Shown piece after piece: positions 1-7,700 of a stretch of 64,000 nucleotides of DNA. The first letter of the stretch is position 1. The number at the start of each line of letters is the position of its first letter. Both the position numbers and the translations under genes were made by a program. The notes below the pieces were generated by a model that was given only the letters and a program-made list of their open reading frames with translations, ran no database searches and was not told the DNA's origin. This stretch comes from Halalkalicoccus jeotgali B3 (lineage in GTDB: Archaea; Halobacteriota; Halobacteria; Halobacteriales; Halalkalicoccaceae), in assembly GCF_000196895.1 (NCBI RefSeq), contig NC_014297.1, forward strand, positions 1,054,001 to 1,118,000. Direction: 5' to 3'.

Positions 1-486
1 CTGAAGAAGTACAGCTTGATTCTGCGGGCGTTCCGGTCGTACATCGCTACCAGTGGTATGACGAGGACGGCGATGGCGAGCAGCCCGCCGGCGATTGAGG
101 CCGCACCGCACTCCGCTTCCCTGCTCTTCTCACAGCTTCTGGATCGCCCTGTGTCGACACTCGTTGAGGTGTTGATTAACTCTGCTCGAGGAGATGTTGA
201 TGGTCTTTATTTGATGAAATGTTGAGATTCTATATGACCCGCTGATCTGTTCTGTTGTGATGTGTTCTGAGTGATGAAGTGTTCACCAGGATCTGCATGA
301 TGAGATGATAGTGTCCTGGAGCCCCTGGGGTATCGGGTGAGCTTTATCGTGTTCTGTGTCCAGTACCGCTTTCGCACTGCGCGTCACCCCTGCGGGGTTC
401 CTTACTTCGTCGGAGTTTGAGGCTGTACAGCTATTCTTTTGATGGCTGTAGGGAAGATTAAAGAGAAGAGGAACGTATCATGACAC
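1..486. other. Left-edge region without a supportable gene
   Basis: No convincing coding region is visible. The minus strand at 1-95 would encode a hydrophobic segment, but that frame has no ATG or GTG before the stretch, so it may be a gene fragment. Positions 180-330 are rich in T and G, and the heptamer TGTTCTG recurs at 248-254, 263-269 and 350-356. A small hairpin (ACCCC-TGC-GGGGT) lies at 386-398 and could be a weak terminator. The remainder leads into the gene starting at 487. Confidence 0.4.
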
Positions 487-1044
487 ATGGCAATAGCAGT
501 GGACTCCACCGTCGAGATGGATACCACCCTCCATCACAATGCTGTCAACGTCCTCCTCGCGATCTACGATGCGGAAGACGAGACAGCTAACACAAGCCAG
601 ATAGGGGCCGTTACGGGGCTCTCAAGTGCCAATATTTCCGGCGGACACGCTCAGACACTTGAACGGGAAGGATTGATTGAACGAGCTGGATCTGTCGAGA
701 GTAGCGCGCCGAGGGATACGAACGTCTATACCGTAACACACCGTGGTCGGAAGGAAGCAAAGCGTCTTTTAAATGAAACCGATGCCGAGGTTCCGATGTC
801 GGATGGGGAGAAGTTGGCCCTGTTGAATCTGCTCAAAGACCATGCCGGTGGCATCGAACAAGCCCCCAGGAGTAGAGGGCAGGATGCGGTAAGCCGAGAA
901 GAGCTCAAGGAACTCCGTCAAGAGGTAGCCGAAGTTAAATCGATGCTGGAGAGTCACGAAGAGCGGCTGAATGACCATGACGATGGTTTCGAAAACGCAT
1001 GGAATACATTAGAGAAGGTCGTAGATAGAGTAGTGGAAGACTAA
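487..1044 (+). CDS. Winged helix-turn-helix protein with C-terminal coiled coil
   Basis: A 185-residue acidic protein. Residues about 15-100 look like a MarR/PadR-type winged helix: a predicted recognition helix around TGLSSANISGGHAQTLE, followed by a wing and the typical YTVTHRGRKEAKRLL segment. Residues about 130-175 are strongly charged with heptad-like hydrophobics (LKELRQEVAEVKSML), suggesting a dimerising coiled coil. An upstream ATG at 480 is in another frame that closes quickly. The gene is convergent with the ParA partner and their stop codons overlap by 4 nt (1041-1044). The role is inferred to be transcriptional control of the element. The DNA target is unknown. Confidence 0.65.
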   Translation: MAIAVDSTVEMDTTLHHNAVNVLLAIYDAEDETANTSQIGAVTGLSSANISGGHAQTLEREGLIERAGSVESSAPRDTNVYTVTHRGRKEAKRLLNETDAEVPMSDGEKLALLNLLKDHAGGIEQAPRSRGQDAVSREELKELRQEVAEVKSMLESHEERLNDHDDGFENAWNTLEKVVDRVVED

Positions 1045-1388
1045 TCCTCGATCCCAAGCACTTCGCGTACAGTCTTCTCGGAGAAGGCTGCCTCCAAGAC
1101 GGCAGGGTAGAAGTCTGCGTTCTTCTGTAGCTTCTCGCCGTGCTCACGGCGATACTCGAGGTTAAGTTCTTGGAATTGGAGATCAAGCGTATCTACTTCC
1201 TCCTCGGACAGGTACATCGTCAGGGCCGTCTTGTCCTTCGTAGACGGCCTACCAGTAGAGTTTGTAGATGATGTTTTGCTCGTTTTGGATGTTTTGTTTG
1301 TTTGTTCTTCAGTAGACGCTTCGTCCGAATTGTTCTGAAAGCGGGCGTTGAGTGAATCCTTTCGGGAGTCCTTTGGGTCATCGCTCAT
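1041..1388 (-). CDS. Small ParA-partner protein (putative partition or DNA-binding)
   Basis: A 115-residue protein directly downstream of parA, with a 4-nt ATGA overlap (1385-1388), so the two are probably translationally coupled. The N-terminal half is low complexity and hydrophilic (KTSKTSKTSS, about residues 33-42). The C-terminal half, from about residue 52, has a short strand-like segment (KTALTMYLSEEEVDTLD) followed by helices, as in ribbon-helix-helix or ParB-substitute proteins of archaeal plasmids. Its position suggests it supplies the adaptor function of the partition system. The coding DNA at 1282-1296 contains a 15-bp copy, in inverted orientation, of the repeat upstream of parA. 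The fold assignment is inference. Confidence 0.6.
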   Translation of the reverse strand: MSDDPKDSRKDSLNARFQNNSDEASTEEQTNKTSKTSKTSSTNSTGRPSTKDKTALTMYLSEEEVDTLDLQFQELNLEYRREHGEKLQKNADFYPAVLEAAFSEKTVREVLGIED

Positions 1389-2140
1389 CGGACCACCTCA
1401 GCCATTTCGAGGAACACGTCTCCCATATCACACTCCTCCTCATGGTGGAATATGGACGTTCCGTTCGACCAGGCCCGTTTGAGTGCGACGCGTTTTCGGA
1501 TCTCGTAGACTGGCACGGCCGGCTCGAACGTCTCTCGGAACCACGTCATCATCTCGTCTGACTCGCCGTCGTTCTCGACACGGTTCGCCGCGATCGCGTC
1601 GACGGCGATCGTCTCGTCGAAGTTCTCCTCGATAGTATCGACCTGGTCGAACAGTATCTCGACGGCACGGGTCGACGTTGATTCGGCCAGCCCTGGGACG
1701 ACGATGCTATCGCACGCCAATAGTGCCGAGTCCGTGAGGATCCCCAGCCACGGTGGGCAGTCGATGATAATGTAATCCGGGTCAGCGTCGAGCTGCTCGA
1801 GCGCCATGTCGAGGCGTTCTCGATTTCGCATCTCGGTGATGAGCTCCGGTTCGGCGTTGAACATCTCGATGTTCGACGGAGCCAAGCGTAGTTCGTCATG
1901 GTCGACCAGAATGTCGTTGATTGTTGACTGGTCCGAGAGGAGTGTGTCGTATAGAGACGGGCCGGAGGCATCGTCATATTCGCCCGTGAATCCGAGTCCC
2001 TCAGTTGCGTTCCCCTGGGGGTCGAGGTCGACAAACAGTACGTCCTCGCCAACCTGGTTGAGTGCTCCCGCGAGATTGATCGCGACGGTGGTCTTTCCGA
2101 CGCCGCCCTTCTGGTTTGTGATGGCTATCTTTTTCGCCAT
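1385..2140 (-). CDS. parA: ParA-family partition ATPase
   Basis: A 251-residue ParA/Soj/MinD-type ATPase. It begins with MAKKIAITNQKGGVGKTT, a deviant Walker A with the signature lysine, and continues with DLDPQGNATEGLGF (Walker A') and YIIIDCPPWLG (Walker B). The start is placed at 2140. An in-frame ATG at 2200 exists, but the residues between are a translation of the repeated upstream operator DNA, and a TATA-like box at 2163-2172 makes 2140 a leaderless start. ParA proteins segregate plasmids or chromosomes with a partner protein and a centromere. Here the partner gene follows, and repeats overlap the promoter, implying autoregulation. Confidence 0.9.
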   Translation of the reverse strand: MAKKIAITNQKGGVGKTTVAINLAGALNQVGEDVLFVDLDPQGNATEGLGFTGEYDDASGPSLYDTLLSDQSTINDILVDHDELRLAPSNIEMFNAEPELITEMRNRERLDMALEQLDADPDYIIIDCPPWLGILTDSALLACDSIVVPGLAESTSTRAVEILFDQVDTIEENFDETIAVDAIAANRVENDGESDEMMTWFRETFEPAVPVYEIRKRVALKRAWSNGTSIFHHEEECDMGDVFLEMAEVVR

Positions 2141-2144
2141 GTCT

Positions 2145-2216
2145 GTATTGTCTATCCAAAACGTCAAATAAGTACCGTCAGACAAGTCTATCCAAAACAT
2201 CCAAAACAGACAATAC
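2145..2216 (-). promoter_or_regulatory. parA promoter with iterons, candidate operator/centromere (parS)
   Basis: Perfect 9-bp inverted repeats (GTATTGTCT at 2145-2153, AGACAATAC at 2208-2216) bracket three copies of a GTTTTGGAT(AGAC) motif read on the minus strand, at about 2150-2163, 2186-2199 and 2200-2209. A TATA-like ACTTATTTG lies at 2163-2172, about 26 bp before the parA start at 2140. Repeats overlapping a parA promoter are typical of autoregulatory sites that double as centromeres. This is inferred from layout only. The same region must also serve the divergent gene at 2238. Confidence 0.6.
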
Positions 2217-2237
2217 GGAGTAAACTATATCGAGGGT

Positions 2238-2807
2238 ATGGACTCAGACTGCGCGCTGTACGTCATTGAACTCGAACCGAAGAAGGACTCGAATGTGATG
2301 TGGTACGTTGGGATCTCGAAGCATCCTGAAAAACGATATAGAGAACACTGTGTAGAGTACGGGTCGAAGTGTACACACCGGAATACCTGCGTCGAGATGC
2401 ATGTCCTTCTCTGGGGAAAGAGACGGCTGATGAGATCCCTTGAAGATCGTCTTACGCTAGCACTCTGGGATCAGTATGGGCCGGGGACAACACAAGGCGG
2501 GAATTACACTGGAGAGAAGCTTGGTGATGGTACTCTCCCAGACGATGTGGATACAAGCCTCCCGCCCCCACTGGCGTCGGCTTTGGAAGAAACAGGTGAC
2601 GAACGGTTAGCGAAACTCAGTGAGAGGCGTCGAGTCTACATGACCATAGAAGCAGAAGTGCCATTCAGTTCAGTGGAGGAAGCGGGTGAATGGGCCGATC
2701 GAGAACTGCCCGAAGGTGCAAAGATCAGACTATCCACGTCCGACTACGAACTTGGTACCTACTATGCTGAAGATTCGAAGGCGGTTGAGAAGATAGAATC
2801 TGAGTAG
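2238..2807 (+). CDS. GIY-YIG-like nuclease domain protein
   Basis: A 189-residue protein whose first 95 residues follow the GIY-YIG pattern. LYVIEL (residues 7-12) takes the place of GIY, YVGIS (about 23-27) the place of YIG, then a conserved-looking arginine and histidine occur in KRYREH, a glutamate in SLEDRL and an asparagine in GGNYTG. These match the order of catalytic and structural residues in the family. The C-terminal half is acidic and not recognised. The gene is divergent from parA and shares its repeat-rich upstream region. It may be a homing-type, restriction or structure-specific nuclease of the element. The cleavage activity is inferred. Confidence 0.6.
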   Translation: MDSDCALYVIELEPKKDSNVMWYVGISKHPEKRYREHCVEYGSKCTHRNTCVEMHVLLWGKRRLMRSLEDRLTLALWDQYGPGTTQGGNYTGEKLGDGTLPDDVDTSLPPPLASALEETGDERLAKLSERRRVYMTIEAEVPFSSVEEAGEWADRELPEGAKIRLSTSDYELGTYYAEDSKAVEKIESE

Positions 2808-2825
2808 TCATGCGATAGTGTGAAA

Positions 2826-2871
2826 CCTTGTGCAACATCGGCAGGTCGTGAAAGGGGAGTGTTGCACAAGG
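2826..2871. terminator. 12-bp inverted repeat between convergent genes
   Basis: CCTTGTGCAACA at 2826-2837 is the perfect reverse complement of TGTTGCACAAGG at 2860-2871, with a 22-nt spacer. It sits between the stop of the GIY-YIG-like gene (2807) and the stop of the long minus-strand operon (2892), so a bidirectional terminator or transcript-stabilising hairpin fits. The long spacer would also suit a protein-binding or recombination site. Confidence 0.45.
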
Positions 2872-2891
2872 GATGGCGACGAACGCAGCCC

Positions 2892-3128
2892 TTACTTGCT
2901 CGTCTGATACAGCTTCTGACGAGCGTCGGCCATGTTCGGTCGGACGGTGACAGTCTCCTCGCCGTCGATGAGGCGCTCGAGTGCGTATCGGACTGTCCGC
3001 GGGGGGAGGCGGGTGATCTCGCTGATGTCGCCTTGCGTCAGCTCGCCGTGATCGTCCAGAGCGTAATAGACCAGCTTGCACGACGGGGGGCAGTCCTTGA
3101 TCTCGCGGGGGAGAGTCGTCTCACTCAT
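2892..3128 (-). CDS. Small winged-helix protein, last gene of the twelve-gene operon
   Basis: A 78-residue protein starting MSETTLPREIKD. A longer frame continues upstream, but this ATG overlaps the previous gene by 8 nt, as expected in the operon. Residues about 12-62 form a MarR/DprA-like winged helix: LVYYALDDHGELTQGDISEI, then LPPRTVRYALERL as the recognition helix. Many haloarchaeal elements carry such one-domain regulators. It probably controls element genes, including possibly its own operon. The target is unknown. Confidence 0.7.
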   Translation of the reverse strand: MSETTLPREIKDCPPSCKLVYYALDDHGELTQGDISEITRLPPRTVRYALERLIDGEETVTVRPNMADARQKLYQTSK

Positions 3129-3357
3129 CGCCACACTCCGCTTCCGGTGGGAGGGGGTCGCTTGTCGCCTCGCCACAGTTCGTGCAGTACCACTTGTCCG
3201 CCCCGGGCGTCCGCCCGATCTGGGACCGATTGGGCGTGAGGCAGACCGACTCGCAATACGGACACCGACGCATCTCTTCGTGAGGGGTTGACGAGCGAGC
3301 GTAGAGCGCCTCCTGGAGATCGAATCCCTCGGGGACGATATCGGACGAGCCGCTCAT
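3121..3357 (-). CDS. Zinc-ribbon protein
   Basis: A 78-residue protein with two cysteine pairs, CPYC (about residues 32-35) and CTNC (about 58-61), enclosing roughly 22 residues, the spacing of a zinc ribbon. The flanks are acidic and probably disordered. The start overlaps the stop of the upstream 47-residue gene by 4 nt, and its end overlaps the next gene by 8 nt. The function is unknown. Protein-protein or nucleic-acid contact is the usual role of such microproteins in haloarchaeal plasmids and viruses. Confidence 0.65.
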   Translation of the reverse strand: MSGSSDIVPEGFDLQEALYARSSTPHEEMRRCPYCESVCLTPNRSQIGRTPGADKWYCTNCGEATSDPLPPEAECGDE

Positions 3358-3497
3358 CGGTCGATCACACTCCAGTCGATATGGTCTTCGTCATACCCAT
3401 ACCACTCGGCGTGATTCGCCGCAATCTGGCGAGCGATCTCCTCGTCGCGCAGTTTGATATTGTAGTTGTAGCAATCGCAGTCGCCGCGATGGATCAC
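3354..3497 (-). CDS. 47-residue cysteine-containing microprotein
   Basis: A short gene starting with GTG at 3497, overlapping the upstream gene by 4 nt (GTGA) and the downstream start by 4 nt (ATGA). The product begins MIHRGDCDCYNYNIKLRDEE and ends DDHID-like acidic residues before WSVIDR. It has only two cysteines (CDC), so a full zinc site is not evident. Gapless placement between two coding genes, acidic composition and lack of another frame support it as real. The function is unknown. Confidence 0.5.
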   Translation of the reverse strand: MIHRGDCDCYNYNIKLRDEEIARQIAANHAEWYGYDEDHIDWSVIDR

Positions 3498-3598
3498 GAG
3501 TGATCACCCCCCTGGGCACTCCCGCACCACTTACAGAACGGGACGACGACGGAGATCTCCCGATCGCACGACTGACAGGGACGCTGGTAGCCGTGCAT
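3494..3598 (-). CDS. 34-residue zinc-ribbon microprotein
   Basis: A very short gene starting with ATG at 3598. The product is essentially a single zinc ribbon: CQSC at residues 8-11 and CKWC at about 22-25. It overlaps the previous gene by one base (TGATG) and the next by 4 nt. One-ribbon proteins of this size are common in haloarchaeal mobile DNA but almost always uncharacterised. No function is assigned. Confidence 0.55.
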   Translation of the reverse strand: MHGYQRPCQSCDREISVVVPFCKWCGSAQGGDHS

Positions 3599-3804
3599 CA
3601 GTGCTCACTCCCATCGAACTCGCCGAGTTGAGGGTGCTCATGTTCGTGCTCGTCGAGGTCGCCCTCGTAAAACGCGATCACCTCATCGTAGTCCTCGGGT
3701 TGGCGACCCACGATCCGCTCGAAGTCGTTTTTGTGCTTCCGGGCGTGTGCCGGTGCGCCGAGACCTCGGCTCACCTCTTGGCCACAGATCTGGCAGAAGG
3801 GCAT
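3598..3804 (-). CDS. Small C2H2-like zinc-finger protein
   Basis: A 68-residue protein starting MPFCQICGQEV at 3804, overlapping the stop of the upstream gene by one base (TAATG). An upstream in-frame ATG would make it 88 residues but would run through the neighbouring gene. CQIC (residues 4-7) followed by HARKHK (about 20-25) gives a plausible C2H2 finger. The tail is histidine and glutamate rich (DEHEHEHPQ), which could bind metal. It is probably a nucleic-acid or protein-binding accessory factor of the element. Confidence 0.6.
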   Translation of the reverse strand: MPFCQICGQEVSRGLGAPAHARKHKNDFERIVGRQPEDYDEVIAFYEGDLDEHEHEHPQLGEFDGSEH

Positions 3805-3941
3805 TATGCAAACCTCCGGTAGTAGCTCGGCGTGCAGCTCGAGCAGACGAACTCGGGACTCCATCCGGCGGTCGAGCCGTCGTGATCAATGTCGGCCGTC
3901 CAGAGGGCGTCCATTTCGCCATCGCACGAGAGGCAGTCCAT
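3804..3941 (-). CDS. 45-residue zinc-finger microprotein
   Basis: Starts with ATG at 3941, one base into the stop of the preceding gene (TGATG). The product carries CLSC at residues 3-6 and CSSC at about 33-36, a four-cysteine zinc-binding arrangement. It ends SYYRRFA, with a small basic patch. It is coupled to both neighbours by single-base overlaps. The function is unknown. Confidence 0.5.
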   Translation of the reverse strand: MDCLSCDGEMDALWTADIDHDGSTAGWSPEFVCSSCTPSYYRRFA

Positions 3942-4315
3942 CAGTCATCCGCCTCCTGGACGTCGGCACCACCGTCCGTCATTATCGCGTTCTCGACGTT
4001 AAACGTATCTTCGACGCGGCGGCACTCGTTGTGTTCGTCAGACTCCCCGTGCAGTACCTCGGTGAACTCCTTTGAGTAACGAGCAGAGGACGTGAGATTG
4101 TAGAGAGTCTCACTCTCCGGCCAGAAGATTACCATCGCGAAGTCCTCGTGCATGTCCCCCCGTTCAATCCAGCCGTAGACCGAGACGGATTGTTCACCGT
4201 TCCACTCACCGACGGTGAATCGGTCCCACGAGACGAAACGGCAGGCTCGGAGTTTGCGCGCGATCCATCGCCGGTTTTCGATTCGGTCAGCCCCGTCTGA
4301 GGAAGTATCGCTCAC
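3941..4315 (-). CDS. Hypothetical protein of the element operon
   Basis: A 124-residue protein starting with GTG at 4315 (MSDTSSDG), overlapping the preceding gene by 4 nt. There is no recognised domain. Residues about 25-85 are a mix of strands and aromatic residues (SVSVYGWIERGD, FAMVIFWPESETLYNL), which reads as a small beta-rich fold, and the tail is acidic. Its first eight codons are nearly identical to those of the gene immediately upstream (4312-4524), suggesting local duplication around the translation start. The function is unknown. Confidence 0.55.
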   Translation of the reverse strand: MSDTSSDGADRIENRRWIARKLRACRFVSWDRFTVGEWNGEQSVSVYGWIERGDMHEDFAMVIFWPESETLYNLTSSARYSKEFTEVLHGESDEHNECRRVEDTFNVENAIMTDGGADVQEADD

Positions 4316-4524
4316 GCCGGCTCACCTCCCGGAAGACACCAGTCATCGTGATTGGGGCCGTCACGCCCCGGGTCGACGCAATCCGGTCGACGAGAACAAC
4401 GTTCTGTCGCTCCTGTATCACCGCGTCCGCGTTCGTGACCGTATTCGATCCCTGACGGGCCAATAGTTATCTGACGGCCACATACCGGACAGCGTTCAGT
4501 ACCGTCTGAGGAGGTATCGCTCAT
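4312..4524 (-). CDS. Zinc-finger protein with duplicated N-terminus
   Basis: A 70-residue protein beginning MSDTSSDGTERCPVCGRQ. CPVC at about residues 12-15 is followed by further cysteines at about 43, 49 and 62, enough for a zinc site of irregular spacing. The first eight residues match the next gene downstream. It is linked by 4-nt overlaps on both sides. No function is known. Confidence 0.55.
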   Translation of the reverse strand: MSDTSSDGTERCPVCGRQITIGPSGIEYGHERGRGDTGATERCSRRPDCVDPGRDGPNHDDWCLPGGEPA

Positions 4525-4757
4525 CGCGAGTCCCCCATGAGATCGGCCAGCAGTTCCTCGTAACCGAGTTCGTCAGTCGTACAGCCACACTCGCCGCGGC
4601 CATGGTGTGGGATGTTCGACTTCGAGATCGAGAAGCACATCGCGAGCTCGCGATTCGTCCACTCGCCATACAGCAGGCGGATCGCCGCGCATTCCCGGGG
4701 CGAGAGGTCAGTCGACGGGCCCGGCGAGTGGACGTCGATGATCGGGTCGGTGCTCAT
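4521..4757 (-). CDS. Small LuxR/sigma-like helix-turn-helix protein
   Basis: A 78-residue protein. LSPRECAAIRLLYGEWTNRE (residues about 18-37) resembles the start of a LuxR/sigma-region-4 HTH, in which a PRE motif precedes the scaffold helix. The following ELAMCFSISKSNIPHHG segment would hold the recognition helix. Cysteine and histidine residues (HHGRGECGC) follow and may bind zinc. It overlaps the large upstream gene by 4 nt. DNA binding is inferred. Confidence 0.55.
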   Translation of the reverse strand: MSTDPIIDVHSPGPSTDLSPRECAAIRLLYGEWTNRELAMCFSISKSNIPHHGRGECGCTTDELGYEELLADLMGDSR

Positions 4758-7700
4758 GCCGCCACCTCCTGGATCGCGACCTGATCGGACTGCCTCCCGA
4801 AGCGAACCGTCCTCGTCTCGGGCTCGAGGCCCCGATGGGAGAGGCGCCCGGCCAGATCGATCCAGCGCTCGTAGACAGCGAACTGACCCAGTGCGCCGGC
4901 CCAGTCCTCACTGAAGAACGCCGCGCCGACCGGATGCTCGGAATCGTGAGCCGCCTCGCCAGAGATCGCCTCGGCGAGGTCGTAGAGGACGTCGACCGGA
5001 TCGGCGCCCGTCTCCGTTGCGATCCCCGGGACGATGTCTGAGCCGCGCTCATCGCTCGTCGGGAAGGGGAGCGCAAAGCGAATCCCGGCCTCATCTGAGT
5101 CGGCCAGCCCGAGTGCCTCGAGACGCGGGAGGTGGGTGCGGACCGACCGAGACGAGACGTCCGCCCGGCCGGCGAGTTCACTCTGTGTGAGGGGTGATTC
5201 AACGGTCAGCAGCGCTTTCGTGAGTTTCTGAACTGTGGGTTGCATGGTTGGAAGGAGTCGGTCTGAGGGGAGCTGGGCGAGTGCCCGGCGCACCTCGTCG
5301 AGTCGGATATCTCGAGGGCGGTCCTCGGACTGCAGGGCGTAATCGATCGCCGCCGCGGCGTCGAGTGGCGAGCCGGCGAGAGCGTCGAACAGCGCGATCG
5401 ACTCGCGAGTCGCTGAGAGGTTCTTCTGCGCGAGCCGATCGCGAGCAGTGAGTGCCATCGCCGGCCGGCCGACGTCGGTCGTGATCGACACGGGAACGTC
5501 GAACTCGGGGGCGTCCTCGTGGAGTCGACTATCGGCCCCGTCCGCCCCGCGGCGGATCTCTGCCCGGAGGTCGTCGGCCAGTCGCGAGATAGACGACCCG
5601 ACGATAACGAACGAGCCGATCATGTCCCCGGACGGGTCATCGGCCGGGATCGACGGCTCCATCGCAGCTGCTCGTTTGTCTTCGTCGGCCTCGAACAGCT
5701 GCCGATAGGCAGCGAAGTGACCGTGCCGGCTCGCGATCTGAGCCCCGTGAACGACGTTCTTCGCGAGGTCGGCCCGGTCGTCGGCATCGAACCGGCGCGT
5801 GAACTCGGGGACGCGAACCTCCCGGACGAGCTCGACGTCGGCGAGATCGCACAGATGGGCGACCGTGCCGATGATCCCGTGAGAGAACCGAGTGATCCGA
5901 GAGCGGAACTCCTCGGGAGTACACGAGTAGTCGCCATTATGCCACTGCCGAGTCATGTCGAGAAGCTCATCTTCAGCGGCCATCAGCGCCTCCGCGTACC
6001 GCTCGGCAGTCGTATCTCGATCCGACAGCCAGCCGAGACAACGAGCATCCCGAAGGATCCGCGGGTCGTCCGTTGCGAGCCCACCGAGATCGCCGACGTC
6101 ACCGTCGAGGCGATCGGGAGTGAGAACATCCCGGAACACACGGCGGTCGGTTAACGCTCGTGCAACACACACCGTGTACTGCATAGGGTTGCGGTACTCA
6201 GCGCCGGCCACCAGTCGGTCGTCGCCATCGTAGCTCAGGTACGGCTGGCGTAGCTCGTCACTCGGTTCAACTGGGTGGTCAACCAAGCTCACAGCGCCTT
6301 CGGTGGCACTTGCAGCAACCGCGGCCCCTCGCCACCGGGGCATATACTCCACAGTCACGGCGGCGCCGTGGCGGCGGCGGTCGGCCGGGCCGGTCGCGGC
6401 GGTGGTGGGGGTGTCCTCCCCTCCCCCATCTCGCTGCGTGCTTACACGGCAATAGATGGAGGACTTTCCGGAGTCGCTAACGCAACTATCGAGTGTTGCC
6501 TGCCGACCGATTTCAGCGTCGAGACGGTCCACAAACGCCGATCCTGCTTTGAGGAGTTCGACGTGCGGTCCATCGGCAGTCTCGAACGTCGCGACGAGAT
6601 CGAGGTCGCTGAGTCGACCAACGCACTGTCGTATTCGCGAGGACGAAACGCCGGCACTACTCTCGATCGCGTGCTTCGGGAGGGTTTCGCTGGCCTCCCC
6701 GCTGAGTTGCCGGAGGATCGCCACCTCTCGCGAGTCGTGACTGAGTTCCAGGCCGGCCTGTTCGACTGTCGCATCGGTGGACTGCCCAGGACGGCCTGTA
6801 CTGCAGATCTCGCTAACGCCGGGCAGGTCCTGGCGGTGCTTCCTCGCGAGCTTCCGACGGACGCCCATGGTCGTCACGACGCGGACGTCACACCCTCGTG
6901 CGAGTGCGGCAATGATCGACAGGACGCCCCGGCGCTGATCGGCAACCCGGTCGAAGAACTCCCGATCGAGTCGAACGGCGACGGTCGGCGTTCGACCACT
7001 CCCGGCGAGCAACTCGAGCGCATGCCCGATCTCCTCGGTCGGGGATGTCCCCTGGCCGAGCGTCTGGAGGTCGTCGACGAGTTGCCAGAGCGCGACCCGG
7101 TCGCCCTTCCCGATCCGGACTGCGAGCTCGGGATACGTATCGGGGAGATCGCGACCGACTAACTCCTCGCGATACTCGTTGGGTGACTTTCCGGTTGCGC
7201 TAACGCGGACCGACTCGATGATCGCCTCGATGAACGATCCCGTCTCGGTGAGTTCCGACCAGAGGTCGGTCGGCGAGCGATCGCCCACCTCCACGTCGAC
7301 GATGGCAGACAGGGGGGCCTGATCGGTGAACGTCAGCGACCCGTCGCCGGTGATCGGCTCGCCCGCCTCGAACTCCTGGAGTTGCTCCTCGACCTTCGCC
7401 TCGTAGCGTCGATCACAGTCCTCGAACGCCCCCTCGTACAGCGAGGCGTAGAGGCTGTCCCACTCGTCGAGTGCACCCTCCGTCTCGCCGCTGGTCGAGT
7501 GGCGCTCGTTGAACGCTTCGAGACGCTGCTCTGCGATCTCGGCGTAGGGGTCCTCGAGGCCGAGTTCTTCGACGTCGCCCTCGGCTCGGAGGTAGCTGTG
7601 CTCGTCGGGGTCGTATTCAATCGAGTTATATGACTTGTTGGCGTCCTCGACGTTGGCCTTTCCACGCACCTCTCGAGCTTCTTCGGCTGTTTGGGTGGAC

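Noticed and set aside
1-95. Minus-strand transmembrane-like stretch and a 69-codon plus-strand frame at 16-225
   Set aside because: The minus frame lacks a start codon in range, and the plus frame has no haloarchaeal composition or neighbours. Treated as an undetermined fragment.
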